From Endotrypanum monterogeii (taxonomy: Eukaryota; Euglenozoa; Kinetoplastea; Trypanosomatida; Trypanosomatidae): DNA of 64,000 nucleotides. Under the pieces are notes generated by a model. The model ran no database searches. It was not told where the DNA came from and worked only from the letters and a program-made list of their open reading frames with translations. The stretch lies in the NCBI GenBank assembly GCA_000333855.2, contig CM007315.1, forward strand, positions 85,679-149,678. The letters run 5' to 3'. A program made the position numbers and the translations under genes. Positions 21,079 to 30,900 of the stretch are shown here, in pieces. The first letter of the stretch is position 1; every line of letters begins with the position of its first letter.

Positions 21079-24045
21079 TCAATAGATGAATACGCGCTTA
21101 ACAGATGCCAGTCTCGACCCAGAATGACACATGGCGTTTAGCGTCGTCAACAGGGACTCAGTGTCGAGGAAATTTGTTGCCTTGAGAGCAAGCGGGACTG
21201 GGTCCGAACCTGTCGTAGATACCATGTCCTCGCTAGCTGCCGCCATCGAAGGCAGGAGGCCGGCGCAATCAGGCGACACTTGACCTCCACGCTCCAAGAC
21301 GCCACCGCTGCTGCCCCGTCGACTTTTCAGGATAGCCACAGCAAGGAGCAGCTCCAGGCCCAACTCGTACCCATCCGCCTCGATGCGTGTGGTGGCATAA
21401 GTGGTCAGGAGACCCAAGGAATCGAAGCCAAAACTGCCCTGGAGATCAGAGCACACTCGCGCCAATGAAAGGGCCACCCGCTGCTGCTCATAACGCTCTT
21501 GGATTGCCATCGAACTCTTCGTGATTGCCAGCTGCAGCCGCGACCAGATCTCCGCATCTGGCATGTCGGACGGGTACCCGTGTTTGAACATTGTCAAGGA
21601 CACGATCGCGAAAAGAAACTCCTGCAGAAGCGCCTCTGCGTCACTCAGACACGAAACCGCTTTATTCTTGTACTGCTCGATGCTTTCATTCGGCAAAACA
21701 CCGGTGCGCTGAGCCTCGTAAGGGATGTAAATCTTTGCCTTGCTTGACTCCAGATAGCGCTCCACAATGGTGCGGGTAGCCAATACACCGCCGGCGCCCT
21801 CAGCTTTGAAATGATCTGTGGTGTAACGCATGCATTTCTCCGCCAGCATCATCAATCTGATTGCAGCATCCACATCGGTTTCCGCGTCTCCATGAGCCCG
21901 CAGAAGATCCTCCATCGCTGGCGGCTCGTCTGCTCCCTTGCCACCTTGCCCGAGAGGAGGAAAGACGTGGAAAAGCCAATTTCGCCGATGCAGCTCTCGG
22001 TATTGCAGAACCGCTGAAAAAAGTTGTCGGTACCAATCTGCCGTCTCATCCAAGCGGCCCCCAGCCACGAGCAATCCGTAGTGTCGAATGAACTCCGCGA
22101 TGGAGATGCCCACCTTGGCTTTAATGTAAACTTGGAAAAGCGGAACAAGGCGTGACCAGAGTCGGTGCGCTCTACAGTGGAGCCGCGACACGACCATCTC
22201 ACGCTCCGTGTGCGAGAGTTTCATTCGCAGCAGTCGGCCCACAACTTGTTTATGGCGCTGATCTACTTCTATCAGCTCATCCAATTCCTCCACAAACGCA
22301 ATTGCAGCAGCCTGTGCTGAGAGAAGAACGTTATCGGGCGACGTGCAGTCCAGCCGGTACGCAAGTCGCCGCGCGCTCCCGGAAAACGTGTCCGCAGCGA
22401 CGGGGCCTCCAGCCTTTTTTTCGTCTTCAATAAAAGCGGCCGAGCCGCTGCCACGGCGCGCTGCTGACCCCATCGCGTACCAATCCAGCAGAGGGAAAGA
22501 GATTGTTCGTTTCGTCTGTGGAAAAAGATTGAACATGAAGTGGCTGCAGTGGCGCAGCTTTGAGGTTAACTCCTCATCTGCTAAAAGCATAGCATCGAGT
22601 CGCAACGCTTCCAGAAACAACTCCAGCTTCGGCACGAGCTCCACACACTGGCATCGAAAAGAAGTCCAGTCACGAATACATGCGTCCCACTGCTCTGCGA
22701 TAGGGCCATCGCGGCCGTTGCGTTGAACCAGCATCTCGCGCAGCACCGCCGAGTATGAAAACTCCTCAATAGTGCTCAGGTGTATTCGGTAGAGTCCCAC
22801 TATTCTCGTGTCCGAATCGAGGAAATCATCTGCTAGGTCACCTGTGTCACTCACACAATCGAAGAGGTCAGAGCTCGGCACACGGTGAGTGCAGGGCGAT
22901 CGAAGGGTCACTAGCGAAGCGAACGATGCGCTCAAATCAGTCGACGTGCCAGCGCCGTTTACAGAGATCACAAGCGGCACATGTTGCCTTTGCGGGCGGA
23001 CGGCACTCTGAATCGTTACTTTTTGATTTTCTGTGTCCACCGTCACGGTACACGGGTCCTGCATGATGGCGAGATCGAGCGTCTCCTCACTGGCCAAGGT
23101 AGGTAGGTTCGATCGAGGAGTCTCTACGCAGACCTGTGCCTCCCTCCCCGTAGGTTGGTTTCCTTCGGAAATAAGAAGGCGGCGGCCCTTTTCTGGTGCA
23201 CCCTCCCCCGTTGGCGCCGTGGGGATGCCGTCCCTCCCGACGCCATACTCCTCCATCACCTCCATATCCTTGATGGAGATGTTTTGGTGCAGAGCTCGGA
23301 TACAGCGATGAAAATAGTCCTCGACTGTTTTTGCGAAGCGCTCGTAGTTTGGGGGATGATCGCAGTCGTTGGACCCGCCCATCTCGACCGGCAGCACACC
23401 TGCGTCAATCCGCTTCAGCAACTCGCCTTTTTTAATGTCGCTCGATGAGAAGAGAAAGATGCAATCGCTGATCCCCTTCGGCAGCTGCCGTAGAAGCGGC
23501 TTAATCACGAGTGTCAGCGCCCCACTCATGTTGCAAATCAGAATTCGAGCGACAACGCCAGGAAAGAACTTGCTCACGCGCAGTGCCATGTCCTTCTGGA
23601 AGATAAGGTCTGTGTTGCGCATCATCGAAGCATTTTTTTGATTAATGAGCCACGTCACCATCGTATTGGGGTTCTTGCGATCACAGCGCACAGACCAGCT
23701 GAGGAACATATCCATGTTTGCCTGTCGCTCAGGTCGCTGCTCCGCCTTGGGGCTGTCACGCGCGGTGTTGAAGTACAGCACAGGATGCCCCTCCTTGTCT
23801 CGACCAATGTACTGGACAATACCTGCCCGCATCGACTTGCGGAGACTGTCCGTCATAGTGTACCTCGAGAATACAGAACGCTCCATCTCATCACGTCGGT
23901 GCAGCTTGGCAACGGTTTCCCCGACGTCGAATTTTTTGTTGGCGAGAAAGAGGTATAGCCACCCGTCGAGGTAGGGGTGGCATATACCAACCGCCCGCTT
24001 CACCTCACTGAGAGCCCCGACGTGGTCATCCGGACATTGAAACAT
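21079..24045 (-). CDS. Sec14-like CRAL-TRIO domain protein with long helical C-terminal region
   Basis: A 988-residue protein. Residues about 15-60 look like a CRAL-TRIO N-terminal helix region (FLANKKFDVGETVAKLHRR), and about 75-225 form the CRAL-TRIO lipid-binding domain: VQYIGRDKEGHPVLYF at the start, a hydrophobic strand (ILICNMSGALT), and the family-typical LPVEMGG near 218-224. Such domains bind and transfer phosphoinositides or other lipids between membranes. Residues about 330-520 are low in complexity and polar. The remaining 450 or so residues are rich in predicted helix with no motif I can name; a BRO1-like or other helical scaffold is possible but not shown. The frame extends upstream to a GTG (24195) through a polypyrimidine-like segment (SPHFFFLIF); the first ATG at 24045 directly precedes the domain and is preferred. 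Confidence 0.85.
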   Translation of the reverse strand: MFQCPDDHVGALSEVKRAVGICHPYLDGWLYLFLANKKFDVGETVAKLHRRDEMERSVFSRYTMTDSLRKSMRAGIVQYIGRDKEGHPVLYFNTARDSPKAEQRPERQANMDMFLSWSVRCDRKNPNTMVTWLINQKNASMMRNTDLIFQKDMALRVSKFFPGVVARILICNMSGALTLVIKPLLRQLPKGISDCIFLFSSSDIKKGELLKRIDAGVLPVEMGGSNDCDHPPNYERFAKTVEDYFHRCIRALHQNISIKDMEVMEEYGVGRDGIPTAPTGEGAPEKGRRLLISEGNQPTGREAQVCVETPRSNLPTLASEETLDLAIMQDPCTVTVDTENQKVTIQSAVRPQRQHVPLVISVNGAGTSTDLSASFASLVTLRSPCTHRVPSSDLFDCVSDTGDLADDFLDSDTRIVGLYRIHLSTIEEFSYSAVLREMLVQRNGRDGPIAEQWDACIRDWTSFRCQCVELVPKLELFLEALRLDAMLLADEELTSKLRHCSHFMFNLFPQTKRTISFPLLDWYAMGSAARRGSGSAAFIEDEKKAGGPVAADTFSGSARRLAYRLDCTSPDNVLLSAQAAAIAFVEELDELIEVDQRHKQVVGRLLRMKLSHTEREMVVSRLHCRAHRLWSRLVPLFQVYIKAKVGISIAEFIRHYGLLVAGGRLDETADWYRQLFSAVLQYRELHRRNWLFHVFPPLGQGGKGADEPPAMEDLLRAHGDAETDVDAAIRLMMLAEKCMRYTTDHFKAEGAGGVLATRTIVERYLESSKAKIYIPYEAQRTGVLPNESIEQYKNKAVSCLSDAEALLQEFLFAIVSLTMFKHGYPSDMPDAEIWSRLQLAITKSSMAIQERYEQQRVALSLARVCSDLQGSFGFDSLGLLTTYATTRIEADGYELGLELLLAVAILKSRRGSSGGVLERGGQVSPDCAGLLPSMAAASEDMVSTTGSDPVPLALKATNFLDTESLLTTLNAMCHSGSRLASVKRVFIY

Positions 24046-24278
24046 CCCGACCCAATCCCACGCACGCGCCCGGGGAGAGGAGGGGTGAGGGATGAGGGGT
24101 CGAGCGTGTCCGGTCTTGAAGATAAGAAAAAAAAAATGGGGGGAATGGCAAGGCAGCCGGGCGTTGCGCTGTGGAGGTGTGCTGACTACCCCCACGACGG
24201 CATACAGTTGCTCCTTTAAAACCTAGTCGACTACTGAAGTCGCTGCGTGTGATGCGAGGAAGGAGAAAAAAAAAAGAA

Positions 24279-24310
<32 letters not shown>

Positions 24311-25185
24311 TTTGTGTTTGTGTGTGCCTCTGTGTCCTCCTCCCTCCTTTTATGTTTCCCTATGCATGGCGGCACCGTATGTATGGGGAAAAAAGCCGCT
24401 GGCTTCGAGTGCGTGTAGATAAGTGCCCACGTCTTGATCGTGAATGAAAAAGAGGGGAGGAACCAGTCCGGTGCGAGTCGCTGCAGGGACGTGACAAGGC
24501 CGTAGGAGAATACTTCGGTCCTACGGCAGCACAATAATGATCTACTCCTATTTTGCCGGATCCTCCGCTGTCCCTCGTCTGCTCCCTCCTAGAAAAAAAA
24601 AAGAATCACACGATGGAGCGTCACGTGTGTGCCCGCGTGCGCTCGAATCACGGAGGTTAAAAGGAGGGAGCAGTGGCCAAGCTACACAACTTACGAGTGC
24701 GGGGTATCTGCGAGGTGGACGGGAAATAAACAGTGAGGAAGGAGAGAGAGAAGAGGGAGGAGGCGGGTGGATACGGCATAGTCACGCTGGTTGAGTAGTG
24801 TAGCCGGCCAGTCGAACAGATAATGTACACGCTCCACTGGCGCAAAAGCACGGATACGAGAGCCTTTCGCCATTATAAGCGGGGCAAAAATAAAACCACA
24901 CACACACACACACACAGACACACAGGCGCCTTCCACGAAAACACGCAAAGCAGAAAAATGTGAACAGAGGGAGAGAGGGGGGAGAGGGCTACGCAGCTCT
25001 GGAAATAACGATTGGGGTGAGCAACTGTGGGAGGAGACCCTCTTTCACATAAATGCATACCACGAAAATGCGTTGATGACGTATTACGTGTGGGGGAAGA
25101 ATATAAGACAGACGCAGTAAAGAAAAATAAGACATACCTTTAATTGTCTCAGCACACACGCTCCACTCCACACAGCACTCCCCCG
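24046..25185. other. Spacer between CRAL-TRIO gene and mitochondrial-type gene
   Basis: No gene is supported. A (GT)n tract lies at about 24282-24316 and a (CA)n at about 24896-24920. + strand purine runs near 24125-24140 (an A-run) would be the polypyrimidine tract of the CRAL-TRIO gene. Confidence 0.55.
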
Positions 25186-27249
25186 CTAGAGCATTGCGGC
25201 GAGGTCGTCGGCAGATAACTCAAACTCTGCCTCGGAGGAACGGGCTGTGGTCAACGGCAGAGCCCCCACTACATCATCGCCGCCTGCTAGGTCGCCCCTC
25301 ACACGTGTCACAGACATTTTCGTCTGCTCAACGGCCCGCACAAGAGAGTGGCGCACGAGTGGAGGGATGAGAAAGGGGTGCGTGTCGCAAATACTGGAAA
25401 GAAACGCGAGACCGTCGACCATGTCGGTGCCGCCACTGCCCCGCTGGCGCACTGCCTCCAACGCCTCGGAGAAGGTGTCATATGTAACGCCAAAGGGCTC
25501 GTAGAGTCCCTCAAATGAAGTGAGAAGCTCCCGAAGTGCATCCGATCTGTCCTCCGCCTCCAGCAATCGGATGTGGACTGTCAATGTGCTGCATGTTTGC
25601 AAGACCATTCTTCCAGATGCGTGCAGATGATGAAGGCGTTTCCACAGTGCCCGAGCCTCCGCGTGACTCTCCGCCGTCCGCTCCTGCAGCAGAGCCATCA
25701 CAACCGCTGCGGTGGTGGCAGGCGTCTCCTTCACCCGGTAGGCACGTAAATTCTTTTCGTACACCCATTTAGCGTGTCTGCCGGGGCTGCAGGCGAGGTA
25801 CGCATTCCACACGTGTGTGCTGGAGAGCAGCGCGTCTGCGTGGCGGGTGTGGGCTTTGTCTGTGATGCGGTCGGTAGCCTCCTGCAACTCCGCTAAGGAG
25901 GCACCACAGCGGTGGAGAGCACGTAAATATTCGCCCCACGCTAAGGCGGGCATGTACGCCAAGTCGGCAGTGCCTGTGACTGCAGTTGGGCTCGAGGTGG
26001 AAGAACGGCGCTGATGGATACAGAAACGCTCTGCCAGAGACTTGACCTGTGCCACCTTACCTGTGACCGGGCAACAGTCTGTGGCACCGCTGACACCCAT
26101 CAAGGACAGCAGTGGAGCAGACACGACCGGGTCCCAGCGAGGTGATGAGGCGACAGGCGCGTCGCCTCCATTTTTACGCTCATCATCGAGTGATGTGTTT
26201 GGGAACCTGAACGACTCGGAAGTGCCACGAGCCCCCTCCTCAAAAGGCTGGTGAAGCACAGCACACAACGCCTCCAGCTCCTCCAATGACGGGGCTGCAA
26301 AGGACGGTCGCGAGCAGCTGCCGCGGAGAGTTTCCAGGAAGAGTGCGATCATGTGCGAGCGGTCCTCGTGCACTACCTCAACGTCAGCGAATTTCTTGTC
26401 GGTTGGAGCAATAAATGCCGGCCACTGCTGCACCAACGAGATTACAAGGGTGGAGACAGTACGCCAGTCCCCGAAAGTACCGAGACAGAGAATTGTATAG
26501 AGGGCGATGGCTCGCTGGAGCTCATGTGAGTGTTTAAGGGATCGCAGAGCCGCCGCGAGCTGAGACTGCAGTCGGTCAGAGTTCAAGGCACCCTCGCCAC
26601 GCTTGAAGTGCGGTGACCTTAAGTGAGCAAGTAAGCGGCGCGCGGGCCCTGGCAGGCGTGACGACAATATCCGCTCGATAACCTCCGGCGAGAGGGAGTG
26701 TGGTGTGCGGGCTTCTCGAATCACACAGTGCCGCATCACATCAGCCGAGCGCAGACGCCGTTGAAGCTTTGTGTCTCCACCATCCCTGCTGCGCCACGCA
26801 CCAAACTCGACTTGGGAGGCATGTGCAGACATGTCTATTCCTGGAGGTGTGACCTCGCGCACCGAGTTCGCCGCGTTCTTTGAGCGATCCAACCCCACAG
26901 AGGTGCCACGGGTAGCATATCGGGTATTGAGCTCTAGAGCCAGCGCTCTCAGCCCATGGGAAACGGTAGCGGCCGCGGGAGAGGGGGAGGGGGAGGGGGA
27001 GGGGGGAGGTATTTCCTCAATTTGTTTAGCGTTGGCAAGCGAAGAAACAACGTGTTCGTGAACCAGTGCAGCGCTGTGCGCCTCGACGAATGCACTGATG
27101 TACTGTTCTTTGCGGTAGAGATTTGTTGTGGCCTTTTTCAGCTTCAGACGCGCTGTGCTAGCGTGAGCATCTCGGCGCGCCGCCTTGCGCAGCTCTACCA
27201 ACGGTGTGTCAAACACAGACCGGGTCCAGAGGCGCAGCGAATGTCGCAT
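25186..27249 (-). CDS. Conserved-type hypothetical protein, probably mitochondrial, helical repeat-like
   Basis: 687 residues from the ATG at 27249 (MRHSLRLWTRSVFDTPL). The N-terminus has Arg, Ser and hydrophobic residues and no acidic residues for its first 13 positions, as in a mitochondrial presequence. The frame stays open to 27420, but that extension is Phe/Pro/Ser-rich, reads through poly-T tracts and is best explained as the polypyrimidine tract of the splice site. Residues about 90-100 hold a Pro-Ser repeat encoded by a GGGGAG microsatellite on the + strand (about 26975-27005). The rest is mostly helical with alternating Leu/Ala patterns (AVVMALLQERTAESHAEARA and others), reminiscent of PPR-like or other helical-repeat proteins of the mitochondrial RNA machinery; no diagnostic motif was found, so the function is open. 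Confidence 0.8.
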   Translation of the reverse strand: MRHSLRLWTRSVFDTPLVELRKAARRDAHASTARLKLKKATTNLYRKEQYISAFVEAHSAALVHEHVVSSLANAKQIEEIPPPSPSPSPSPAAATVSHGLRALALELNTRYATRGTSVGLDRSKNAANSVREVTPPGIDMSAHASQVEFGAWRSRDGGDTKLQRRLRSADVMRHCVIREARTPHSLSPEVIERILSSRLPGPARRLLAHLRSPHFKRGEGALNSDRLQSQLAAALRSLKHSHELQRAIALYTILCLGTFGDWRTVSTLVISLVQQWPAFIAPTDKKFADVEVVHEDRSHMIALFLETLRGSCSRPSFAAPSLEELEALCAVLHQPFEEGARGTSESFRFPNTSLDDERKNGGDAPVASSPRWDPVVSAPLLSLMGVSGATDCCPVTGKVAQVKSLAERFCIHQRRSSTSSPTAVTGTADLAYMPALAWGEYLRALHRCGASLAELQEATDRITDKAHTRHADALLSSTHVWNAYLACSPGRHAKWVYEKNLRAYRVKETPATTAAVVMALLQERTAESHAEARALWKRLHHLHASGRMVLQTCSTLTVHIRLLEAEDRSDALRELLTSFEGLYEPFGVTYDTFSEALEAVRQRGSGGTDMVDGLAFLSSICDTHPFLIPPLVRHSLVRAVEQTKMSVTRVRGDLAGGDDVVGALPLTTARSSEAEFELSADDLAAML

Positions 27250-27360
27250 GAGCGGCCAAAAAAAAAAAAAAACTTTGTGTGAAAGATGGGAAGTTAAACA
27301 GTGACAAGAGAGAAAAAAAAAATTTTTTTTCGGTGGAAGTGCCACAGAAAAAAAAAAAAA
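27250..27360 (-). promoter_or_regulatory. Polypyrimidine/trans-splice region of mitochondrial-type gene
   Basis: Read on the minus strand there are three T-rich runs (near 27347-27360, 27317-27328 and 27258-27272). An AG at 27274-27273 lies about 25 nt before the chosen ATG. The tracts explain why the upstream open frame is rich in Phe. Confidence 0.4.
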
Positions 27361-27952
27361 AGGACAGGAAGAAAGGAGGAAGAGAGTGGGGGCACAGGAG
27401 GGGAAGTCAGACGAGAGCAAACATGTTTATAATTGATTTGATACACACGCTAGCACCACCTCGTGCTATTCCCAACCTCTAAGAAGTGTTTCTTTACCGT
27501 CAATTGAAAATATGCACGCATTTGCAGGGCTGCAGAGAGCAACAGCACACACACAGACACACACATTGTAGTCCCCCTTACAGAGAACCAGCCAGATATA
27601 CCCAAACGCCCCCGGAAATGAACAAGAGGTAGGAGAGGGGGAGAAAATGGGGAGACACCCGAAACCCACATAGGCCGGGTCTTTAACGGTGCATTTGCAC
27701 CTGTATAGTGGGGATATCATGTTAACAAAAGCGAAGGTAAAGCAGTAGATGATAACATTCTGAAATGGGGCGATGCGCAACTATGAACAGCAGAGCATCA
27801 GTTATATCGAGGCGCGTCCACGCAAGCAGGTTCAGTACCCCAACCATACACCCTACACCTTCCCCTCCTTGGCACAGACCTGCGGGATGTCACACCCTCC
27901 TCCATACGACCAACAGCCAGCGCAACCGCCTGCACTCATCATTGCCGCCTTG
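27361..27952. other. Short spacer, no gene
   Basis: No gene is recognised. Mixed sequence with one (CA)n-like stretch near 27545-27565. It must hold the 3' UTR of the large gene ending at 27953. Confidence 0.5.
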
Positions 27953-30900
27953 CTACAATCGAAGTTCCTCTCGAAGCATATCCAATTCTCGTTGATGGGA
28001 GACCATTAACTCCTGCTGCTGCTTCAGCTCGGCAACGCTAACCCGAAGGCGGCTTAGCTGGCGACGACGACACCGATGCTCGGGGGATTCCGAAGCGCTC
28101 CAGGTGAAGCCGCGCCCCTCTCGGATCTCCTCTTCCCGCGACGGCCAACGCGTGGCGTATGTCCAGGGACCCACCTCCCAGTCCTTCAGGTCCTTCATGA
28201 GGCTCCTAAGGCGATGCCTAGAGTCACGCTTTGGGTTATGAACCTGATACCATGCCTCGGTCTCCGAGGCATCGGCCCACCGCCACTCCACCGCCGCGGT
28301 CGTCGAGCGGCCTCCCACGGCATCGCGATTGAGCTGCTGCAAATCCACAACATGCCCGTCTAGAGCATCGTCATACGGGAAGGTGGCATGCAAGCACCAT
28401 TCCGCACTCGCGACATCTGCCCTCTCTTCGTTCTGAAAGATGGTCACTATATTGTAGGGTTGTAGGGCGGCCAGGTCCTTTGCCTGTTGGAGGCGCAGGT
28501 CCTCCAGCTCGAAGTGGCACTTATCCCGCTCATGCAGGTCCAGCACATGCGGCGGCACTTGCAGAGTCGTGAAGTACGCCTGGAAGTCGAAGCAACTCCC
28601 GTCACCCTCTGCTGTCGCGCGCTTGAGAACATTGAGGTTGTATTTTGAAAGGAATCCCATCGAGTGAACGCCGTTCTCCACGTCAGCTGGCCAGCAGAAG
28701 CTCAGGTGTGCGTCGGAGGCGCGGCGATTGCGCCTCGACGGGTGTCGAAAAACGGGAGAATTCTCGCCCTTCAAAGAGAGTGCCTCCATGTGGGTGTCTA
28801 CCTCACCGCCACCCTTTCCCTGTTGCAGTTCGTCCCGCTCCACTGAGAAGCGGATGTACAAGTCATTGTGTCCATCCTTCCACGCGTAGAGCAGAGCATT
28901 GCGTGCCAGCGGCTCCCCCACCTCAATGAGGTGGGGAAGAGCGTACTGACCCCGTTCTGTGGCGCGGGTCGGGTTTTGTGCCGCATCGTCCACGGTAAGA
29001 CCAGACGCTGAACCACGACTGTCACGCTGCATCTCAGACTGCTCCCTCAGGAGAGTCGTCTGCGCCGCCATGTACGACGCCCGCGCGGCAGATTCTTCCT
29101 GAATAGTTTGAGTGTGTGGCAGAGCGGCGGAGCTGGCGGGCGAGCGACGGTTCCCGTGCGACGACATGAGCGTGGAGGGGGGGTGGAGGCTGCCTGCCGC
29201 GCTGTTCTCCCTTGCTGAGTTATGCCGTTGATGATGGCGAGAGTGAGGACGGTGGGTGTGATGCGCACTAACACTGCGTTGAATACTGACCGAGGCGGCC
29301 CGCGACGAAACAGCAGACGACAGCAGCCGGGCGACTCCGCCGCTTTGGTGCTCGATGGGCACTGAAGACAGCGCGATGCCAGAAACCTTCTCTGTACTCT
29401 TGACACTCGGCATTGTCTTCTCCTCAAGCGCCGCCTTCACGATTGCCGACGACACAGGCGGCTCGTCCTCCCCCGTGAGGTGAAACAAAGCGGACATGAG
29501 AGGTCGCGTGAAAGAAAAGAAGGGGCGTGGCCCCTCACTGTCGGTTACGACAGCCGTAGATACTCGCGTAGCTGCGGTATCAGCGAGCAGGGTCGCCGCA
29601 CAACTTTCTGGCGCGGGTGCCGGTGGTTTTTCCGATAATGGATGATGCGGCGCCGATTGCCCCTCGGTATCAATTCTACGCGATGAGTCAAAATATGTGA
29701 AGTACGAAGGTGCCGACGGAGCCCAGCGCTGGATGGAGGTGGACCACCCCTGGGAAGCAGCTGTGGCGACTCTAGTCGTCGCTCCTTTCAAATATTGCGC
29801 CACTCCACTCTCCTGCGCCTCACCCGGTGTTGCGTGCTGTTTGGACGAGGCCGAGGGCGAGGAGAGGGGACCGTCACTGACCTTCGCTGCAACAAAATGC
29901 TTTGCTGAGCCATCGCCCACCTCACAAGTGTCGCGGTCGAACTCTTTGGTGTCGGTAAGAGTACCAACTCTCTCGGCAAACGGAAGCGGCACGCTCAGAA
30001 GCGTTTCGTGGTCTTCTCTGAAAAGAAGCAGGCGATTCGATCTCCAGTCTGGCAGCAGCGACACCAAGCCAGTCGAGTGAGAAGAAACGCCGTCGTGCAA
30101 ATGTTTTTTGTGCGACCGCTTAGGGCTATAGAGCCCCATAAGTACCGTATACGGAAACGATACGTTGTTATGCGAAGGTGCGACGCTGTGTTCCTGGTCC
30201 TCGGTATCCCTTGGCACATTCCCTGCCGTCAACACCTCCTCATTTTGGGGGACTGGTGCAGCAGTCGTCGAAAAGCAATGTTTTCTCTCCGGCTGTGAGG
30301 AGCACTGTGAATCCGGGACGCTAATGTCGTCCAACCACGCCTCCAGATCAGCATCAGTGAAGAACTCCACTGTCCTCTCTATTTGATCAGCAGCAGGGGC
30401 GTGGTGAACGACGTGAGGTGCGGCCAGTGGGTCCACTGACCCAACCCCACAGCGACCCACGGGTGTCGGAGCACTGCCCAGCAGCAGCACTGTACCATCA
30501 CTTGTCACGGCTGCCGTACATAGCCACGACATCTCCTCCTCGCCATGTACGCCATTCTCGACTGCCAGTCGGTGGCGACCGAGTGGAATCCAGTGAAGGA
30601 AAAACTCCGAGGCAGCACGGCAACCTCCGCGGTGTGCACCGTCGTAGTAGGTGTACATTCTGTGGGTCTCAATGAGTTCCCCAGTGCATCCAGACAAACC
30701 CCACATCTCCAGAGAAGGCCGTGCGAGCAACAGCGTCATTGGAGCACCTACCTGGTACGGAGGCGCGTTCATAGCGATACCCGCATCGCACACATCTGTG
30801 GGAGCTGCCTCCCGAACAAGGTGCAACTCCTCCAGCACAAAAGCGCGACGAGGACCCCAAAGAACTCGCAGTAACACCACATTGAGTTCTGCGGTACCGG

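Noticed and set aside
24046..24195. 50-residue extension of the CRAL-TRIO protein
   Set aside because: It opens on GTG and translates a pyrimidine tract; the domain begins just after the ATG at 24045.
25186..27249. Firm PPR protein assignment
   Set aside because: Helical and probably mitochondrial, but I could not see regular 35-residue repeats with PPR consensus positions.
27250..27420. 57-residue extension of the mitochondrial-type protein
   Set aside because: It is Phe/Ser/Pro-rich because it translates the poly-T/C splice tract; MRHSLRLWTRS looks like a presequence.
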